Source of the DNA: an uncultured Collinsella sp.
Lineage (GTDB): Bacteria; Actinomycetota; Coriobacteriia; Coriobacteriales; Coriobacteriaceae
Reading direction: 5' to 3'
Length of the DNA stretch: 64,000 nt
Assembly (NCBI GenBank): GCA_900758375.1
Contig: CAAERJ010000040.1
Location: 1 to 64,000 of the forward strand
The notes beneath the pieces were generated by a model. That model was not told where the DNA came from. It made no database searches and saw only the letters and a program-made list of their open reading frames with translations. The translations under genes were made by a program, and so were the position numbers. Positions 60,819 to 64,000 of the stretch are shown here, piece by piece. The stretch's first letter is position 1; the number at the start of each line of letters is the position of its first letter.

Positions 60819-62780
60819 ATGGAACAGAGGGTCCTCGGGGGAAGATACCTCCTCAAGGATAAGGTGGGAACAGGCGGCATGGCGACCGTCTACCGTGCAC
60901 AGGACCAGGTCCTCGACCGCACGGTAGCCGTCAAGATTATGCTGCCGCAGTATGCCGGCGACGCAACCTTCGCCGCACGCTTTAAGCAGGAGGCCCAGGC
61001 AGCAGCCGGTCTCTCCTCCCCCTATATCGTGGGCGTCTACGATTGGGGCAAGGACGGCGACACCTATTACATCGTCATGGAGTACCTGCGCGGCACCGAC
61101 CTTAAGAGCGGCATCAAGAGCCACGGCGCCCTCGACCCCAAGAAGGTCGCCCAGATCGGCTCGCAGATCAGCTCCGCGCTTTCGGTCGCCCACAAGCACG
61201 AGATCATCCACCGCGACATTAAGCCGCAGAACATCATGGTGCTGCCCGACGGCAACATCAAGGTGATGGACTTTGGCATCGCGCGCGCCAAGAACAGCCA
61301 CCTCACGCAAGACAACAGCGTGCTGGGAACCGCCCACTACGTCAGCCCCGAGCAGACCCGTGGTCAGGACCTCGGCCCCACCTCGGATATCTACTCGCTG
61401 GGCGTCGTGATGTATGAATGTGCCACCGGCCGCGTGCCCTTTGACGGTGACGACGCTATCTCGGTCGCACTCAAGCAGGTCAACGAGCTGCCTATTCCGC
61501 CGAGCCAGATCAACTCCGGTGTCGACGCCGACCTTGAGCGCATCATCCTCAAGTGCATGGAGAAGGACCCCGCAAACCGCTTCCAGACCGCCGACGAGCT
61601 GCGTCAGGTGCTCAACAGCTACCTGTCGGGCCGTGCCGTCAACGTCTCGGAGCCCACGCGCATCATCGGTGCCCCCGGTGAACTGGGCGCCACCAAGACT
61701 CGCGAGCTTTCCGATCAGACGCGCGCCATGGTGCGTCCCGTCTCGGGCGTGAGCGGCCAGAATACCGCCCGTAGCTCGGTTTCGGGCTCCACCGGCTCCT
61801 ACGAGGTCGAAGAGCCCAAATCCAACAAGAACAAGATCATCGCCGCCGTGGTGGCAGCCGTTGCCGTCATCGGCATCGTGGTGGCCTTTGCCACAGGACT
61901 CTTTGGCGGCGAGCAGGTCACCGTGCCCGATGTGCTGGGCAAGGACCAGCAGACTGCCGTCGAGCTGATCAAGGAAGCCGGCCTCGAGGTCGGCACCATC
62001 GACCAAAGCTACAACGACGATGTCGACGAGGGCAAGGTCGCCGAGCAGACGCCCAACGGCAACACCAAGAAGACCAAGGGCACCAAGGTGAACCTGGTAA
62101 TCTCCAAGGGCCCCAAGCCCTCCGAAAAGGTTGAGGTTCCCAAACTTGTCGGCCTGACCAAGGACCAAGCAGAAGCCGCACTGGCAAGCGTTGGCCTGAA
62201 GGGCAACGCCTCCGAGGAGGCCAACGAGGCTGATGAGGGCCAGGTCTTTGAACAGGGCACCGAAGCCGGTAAGGAAGTCGCGAAGGGCACGACCATCTCG
62301 TACAAGGTCTCGAGCGGCCCGGATACCACGTCCGTCCCCGATCTGACCGACATGACCGAGGCCCAGGCGCGTAACGCCCTCGATATGGCAGGCTTTGGCG
62401 TCGACGTTAGCTACCAGGAGAACGACTCGGTTACCGAGGGCACCGTGATCAGCTGGAACCCCAGCGGCAAGCAGAAGCCCGGCGCCACGATTACCGTCGT
62501 CATTGCTAAGAAGTCCGGCAAGGCCACCGTCCCGGGCAACCTGTACGGCAAGAGCATTTCCGCCGCCGTTACCGCGCTCAACAACGCCGGTTTCTATAAC
62601 ATCGGCTTCTGTGACCAGAACGGCAACCCCGTGAGCGGTAACGAGGATGCCACCGTTACGGGCGTCTCCCCCACCGGTAAGCAGTCCACCGACAGCACGA
62701 TCACGCTAACAGTCGCACTTTCTGGCTCGGGTTCGGGCTCTGGCTCGGGCACGGGTGACGATTCCGGTACGACCAACTAG
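60819..62780 (+). CDS. pknB: PASTA-domain Ser/Thr protein kinase (PknB-like)
   Basis: 653 residues. The start at ATG 60819 fits TTAGGAG six bases upstream better than the ATG 15 bases earlier. Kinase domain about 8-272: VGTGGMATVYRAQ, VAVKIM, IIHRDIKPQNIMV (canonical HRD near 130), VMDFGIARA and GTAHYVSPEQ. A membrane helix (IIAAVVAAVAVIGIVVAFAT, about 343-362) is followed by four PASTA-type repeats (beginning VTVPDVLGKD, VEVPKLVGLT, TSVPDLTDMT, ATVPGNLYGK) that bind peptidoglycan fragments outside. A Ser/Gly repeat tail ends the protein. It is the sensor kinase of the cell-wall module upstream. Confidence 0.95.
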   Translation: MEQRVLGGRYLLKDKVGTGGMATVYRAQDQVLDRTVAVKIMLPQYAGDATFAARFKQEAQAAAGLSSPYIVGVYDWGKDGDTYYIVMEYLRGTDLKSGIKSHGALDPKKVAQIGSQISSALSVAHKHEIIHRDIKPQNIMVLPDGNIKVMDFGIARAKNSHLTQDNSVLGTAHYVSPEQTRGQDLGPTSDIYSLGVVMYECATGRVPFDGDDAISVALKQVNELPIPPSQINSGVDADLERIILKCMEKDPANRFQTADELRQVLNSYLSGRAVNVSEPTRIIGAPGELGATKTRELSDQTRAMVRPVSGVSGQNTARSSVSGSTGSYEVEEPKSNKNKIIAAVVAAVAVIGIVVAFATGLFGGEQVTVPDVLGKDQQTAVELIKEAGLEVGTIDQSYNDDVDEGKVAEQTPNGNTKKTKGTKVNLVISKGPKPSEKVEVPKLVGLTKDQAEAALASVGLKGNASEEANEADEGQVFEQGTEAGKEVAKGTTISYKVSSGPDTTSVPDLTDMTEAQARNALDMAGFGVDVSYQENDSVTEGTVISWNPSGKQKPGATITVVIAKKSGKATVPGNLYGKSISAAVTALNNAGFYNIGFCDQNGNPVSGNEDATVTGVSPTGKQSTDSTITLTVALSGSGSGSGSGTGDDSGTTN

Positions 62781-62832
62781 TCGCCACTCCACCGCTCATC
62801 ACGGCTCTCGCCGCAAACATATTCGCTCACAG

Positions 62833-62870
62833 GCGCCCGCTTGCTCCCCCAGCAAGCGGGCGCTTTCTTT
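62833..62870 (+). terminator. Terminator of the kinase operon
   Basis: Perfect 13-bp stem GCGCCCGCTTGCT / AGCAAGCGGGCGC followed by TTTCTTT. Confidence 0.9.
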
Positions 62871-62901
62871 ATCTGAAGCAGCGAATACTACGGCATGCCT
62901 T

Positions 62902-62939
62902 AAACCAAAAGAGCCCGGCACCGTAACGGTACCGGGCTC
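62902..62939 (-). terminator. Duplicated tRNA-Arg terminator
   Basis: GAGCCCGG (62911-62918) and CCGGGCTC (62932-62939) with ACCGT/ACGGT inside; the minus strand ends TTTTGGTTT. Nearly identical to 63035-63066. Confidence 0.75.
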
Positions 62940-62949
62940 GGTATTCCTC

Positions 62950-62972
62950 TGGTGCCCCGGCGAATTCGAAAA
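62950..62972 (-). repeat. Remnant of the tRNA-Arg 3' end
   Basis: On the minus strand TTCGAATTCGCCGGGGCACC plus A copies the T-loop, acceptor strand and CCA of the tRNA at 63077 with a few changes and a base missing. Together with the duplicated terminator downstream it looks like an att-type duplication. Confidence 0.65.
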
Positions 62973-62998
62973 CTCCCCCCGCGGGGGAAATTGGTGAC

Positions 62999-63034
62999 GC
63001 GGGTGTCGACGGCTCGAATCCTGCCCTTAGACCA
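62999..63034 (+). repeat. Inverted tRNA-Arg 3'-half fragment
   Basis: The plus strand reads GCGGGTGTCGACGG, CTCGAATCC, TGCCC and ends in ACCA, matching the variable loop, T-arm and CCA of tRNA-Arg but facing the opposite way. It lacks the 5' half, so it is not a gene. Confidence 0.6.
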
Positions 63035-63066
63035 GAAGAGCCCGGCACCGTAGCGGTACCGGGCTC
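63035..63066 (-). terminator. tRNA-Arg terminator
   Basis: GAGCCCGG (63038-63045) and CCGGGCTC (63059-63066) close a stem 10 bases after the tRNA; the minus strand ends TCTTCTGG. Confidence 0.75.
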
Positions 63067-63076
63067 GATATTCCTC

Positions 63077-63152
63077 TGGTGCCCCCGGGCGGATTCGAAC
63101 CGTCGACACCCGCTTTAGGAGAGCGGTGCTCTATCCCCTGAGCTACGGAGGC
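63077..63152 (-). tRNA. tRNA-Arg (anticodon CCT)
   Basis: On the minus strand GCCTCCG pairs with CGGGGGC (one G-T pair) as acceptor stem. The D-arm TAGCTCAGGGGATAGAGC is standard, the anticodon arm CCGCT-CTCCTAA-AGCGG gives anticodon CCT, and the T-arm contains GGTTCGAATCC. The ACCA end is encoded. It reads AGG codons and is a typical integration target. Confidence 0.95.
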
Positions 63153-63210
63153 ATGTTGTACTAGTGTAGCAGATTTACTGCATCGCAATACGTCGCATGA
63201 CTAGACTTCG

Positions 63211-63279
63211 AAGTTGCGGTGGAATAGTTCCTGTCTGAAGCATCTAAAGCCGTATTTAGGAACTATTTCACCGCAACTT
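63211..63279. repeat. Dyad repeat element, copy 2
   Basis: 21-bp arms (63211-63231 and 63259-63279) are complementary with one mismatch. The arm core TTGCGGTG...AATAG and the flank CGCAACTTAT are shared with 36815-36880. Like copy 1 it stands right after the 3' end of a minus-strand gene. Confidence 0.75.
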
Positions 63280-63287
63280 ATGAGGAG

Positions 63288-63686
63288 CTAGTTACCTTTG
63301 TGGAAGAGGTTTTTGATAACGGAGGGGATGCTCTTGGCGCCCTTGGCCGTCACATCGATAAAGTCGGGCGAACGCACGAGCTTATCCTCGTCGACGTACT
63401 TGCGGACAGCACGAAGCGTCTCTTTGTCGTCGCGCGTCGAAAACGTAAAGTGACCGTTGTCCTTGGTGAAGATGGCAAAACGCGTGATCTTCTTGGTGCC
63501 GCGTAAAACCTCGGCGGCAATATAGTCGACCTCGTCCCACGGGATTTGAATATAATCCTCGGGATTGCGCTCGTTGTAATACTCGAACGCCTTATTGCCC
63601 ACCATCACGTTACCGTGGCTGGTAAGCCCCATCAGGCAGGTTGCCGGCGTTGCCAGATCGACCGTGCTGTTCTGAGATTGCGCCAT
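63288..63686 (-). CDS. DUF956-family protein of the mannose PTS operon (ManO-like)
   Basis: 132 residues from the ATG at 63686. The pattern VDLATPATCLMGLTSHGNVM, GNKAFEYYNERNPEDYIQIP, FAIFTKDNGHFTFSTRDDKE is that of DUF956. This short cytosolic protein is encoded at the end of mannose-family PTS operons and thought to regulate them. It follows the IID gene whose end is at 63807, with a hairpin between them. Confidence 0.88.
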   Translation of the reverse strand: MAQSQNSTVDLATPATCLMGLTSHGNVMVGNKAFEYYNERNPEDYIQIPWDEVDYIAAEVLRGTKKITRFAIFTKDNGHFTFSTRDDKETLRAVRKYVDEDKLVRSPDFIDVTAKGAKSIPSVIKNLFHKGN

Positions 63687-63701
63687 ACGCGCCTCGCCCT
63701 C

Positions 63702-63750
63702 CAATAAAAACAATCGGACCGCATCCAGTGTACCTACCGGGTGCGGTCCG
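63702..63750 (-). terminator. Hairpin between PTS IID and DUF956 genes
   Basis: CGGACCGCA / TGCGGTCCG stem (63715-63723, 63742-63750); the minus strand continues ATTGTTTTTATTG, so partial termination before the DUF956 gene is expected. Confidence 0.75.
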
Positions 63751-63806
63751 TTTCAATGGCTCAAAAGCCCTTACCTAGCAACTCTCGGTCTTAAGCCGAA
63801 GCGTGC

Positions 63807-64000
63807 TTACATGAAGCCGCAGAAGCGACCGATGATGCCGACGGCGAAGAGAGCCAGGATGATGACGATCGGGCTGACCTTCTTCTTGAGGAGCTTGCAG
63901 ACCAGCAGGGTCAGGCACACGGCGGCAAGGCCGGGGATGAGCTGATCGAGGTTGGCCTGAAGCGTGGTGACCTTCATCTGATCAAGGGCGGTAGCACCGA
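63807..64000 (-). CDS. Mannose-family PTS IID component, C-terminal part
   Basis: The last 63 codons of a minus-strand gene that continues beyond the window. The sequence (QANLDQLIPGLAAVCLTLLV, CKLLKKKVSPIVIILALFAV, ending GRFCGFM) is the two-helix end of PTS IID (ManZ-like) subunits, which with IIC form the sugar channel. The L-L-K-K-K-x-S-P motif between the helices is characteristic. The DUF956 gene downstream supports the mannose/fructose/sorbose class. Confidence 0.85.
   Translation of the reverse strand, partial: GATALDQMKVTTLQANLDQLIPGLAAVCLTLLVCKLLKKKVSPIVIILALFAVGIIGRFCGFM

Noticed and set aside
60807..62168. 453-codon frame antisense to the PASTA kinase
   Set aside because: Shadow of a strongly biased gene; no ribosome site or domain.
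62999..63034. Possible second tRNA on the plus strand
   Set aside because: Only the 3' half is present; there is no D-arm or anticodon arm.

Overview
The window looks like a chromosomal segment of a high-GC Gram-positive of the class Coriobacteriia, most like Collinsella. I infer this from codon use, from protein sequences I recognise (LytTR two-component systems, the PknB/PstP/FhaA/FhaB kinase locus with a RodA-PBP fusion, pyruvate:ferredoxin oxidoreductase, carbamate kinase, a mannose PTS with DUF956) and from general gene order. No database search was possible.

Layout. 1-14050: right-hand part of a siphovirus-type prophage. It runs from the tail assembly chaperone (probable -1 frameshift) through tape measure, distal tail protein, a very large tail/host-contact protein and small tail-tip proteins to a lysis cassette. 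Between tail tip and lysis genes lies an odd block: an expressed tail gene followed by two start-less cassettes. Each cassette follows a 20-bp direct repeat in the same reading phase, and a broken tyrosine recombinase points back at them. 14211-17773: core genes recO, rpsO, pnp. 18123-26733 (minus strand): a YfcE-type phosphoesterase and two paralogous LytTR sensor/regulator pairs, flanking genes for a glycosyltransferase, an MFS transporter and a zinc phospholipase-like protein. 26852-36415: an amidohydrolase with an APC permease, a membrane-anchored C39-like protease, carbamate kinase and pyruvate:ferredoxin oxidoreductase.

36893-43561 is an AT-richer island lying between a truncated and a full copy of the same FHA gene. 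It encodes a radical SAM/SPASM maturase, two very small Cys/Asp-rich precursor peptides with the same MKHIHP start, a 35-residue membrane peptide, an ABC exporter and a decayed methyltransferase. Almost every Cys in both peptides is followed by Asp after 2-5 residues, which points to a thioether (ranthipeptide-type) RiPP. I rate this and the tail cassette array as the most novel contents.

43562-47251: FHA protein, membrane Ser/Thr kinase (apparent 1-nt frameshift) and a secreted protein. 47498-51731: recR, ybaB and dnaX on the minus strand, interrupted by an opposite-strand membrane gene. 51847-62780 (plus strand): a YcxB-like protein, an atypical (HLD) kinase, FhaA, FhaB, PP2C phosphatase, a RodA-PBP fusion and PASTA kinase, i.e. 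a phosphorylation-controlled cell-wall module. 62900-64000: tRNA-Arg(CCT) with a duplicated 3' end and terminator, DUF956 protein and the end of a mannose-family PTS IID subunit. Two related dyad repeats (36815 and 63211) and several large perfect inverted repeats are scattered between genes.
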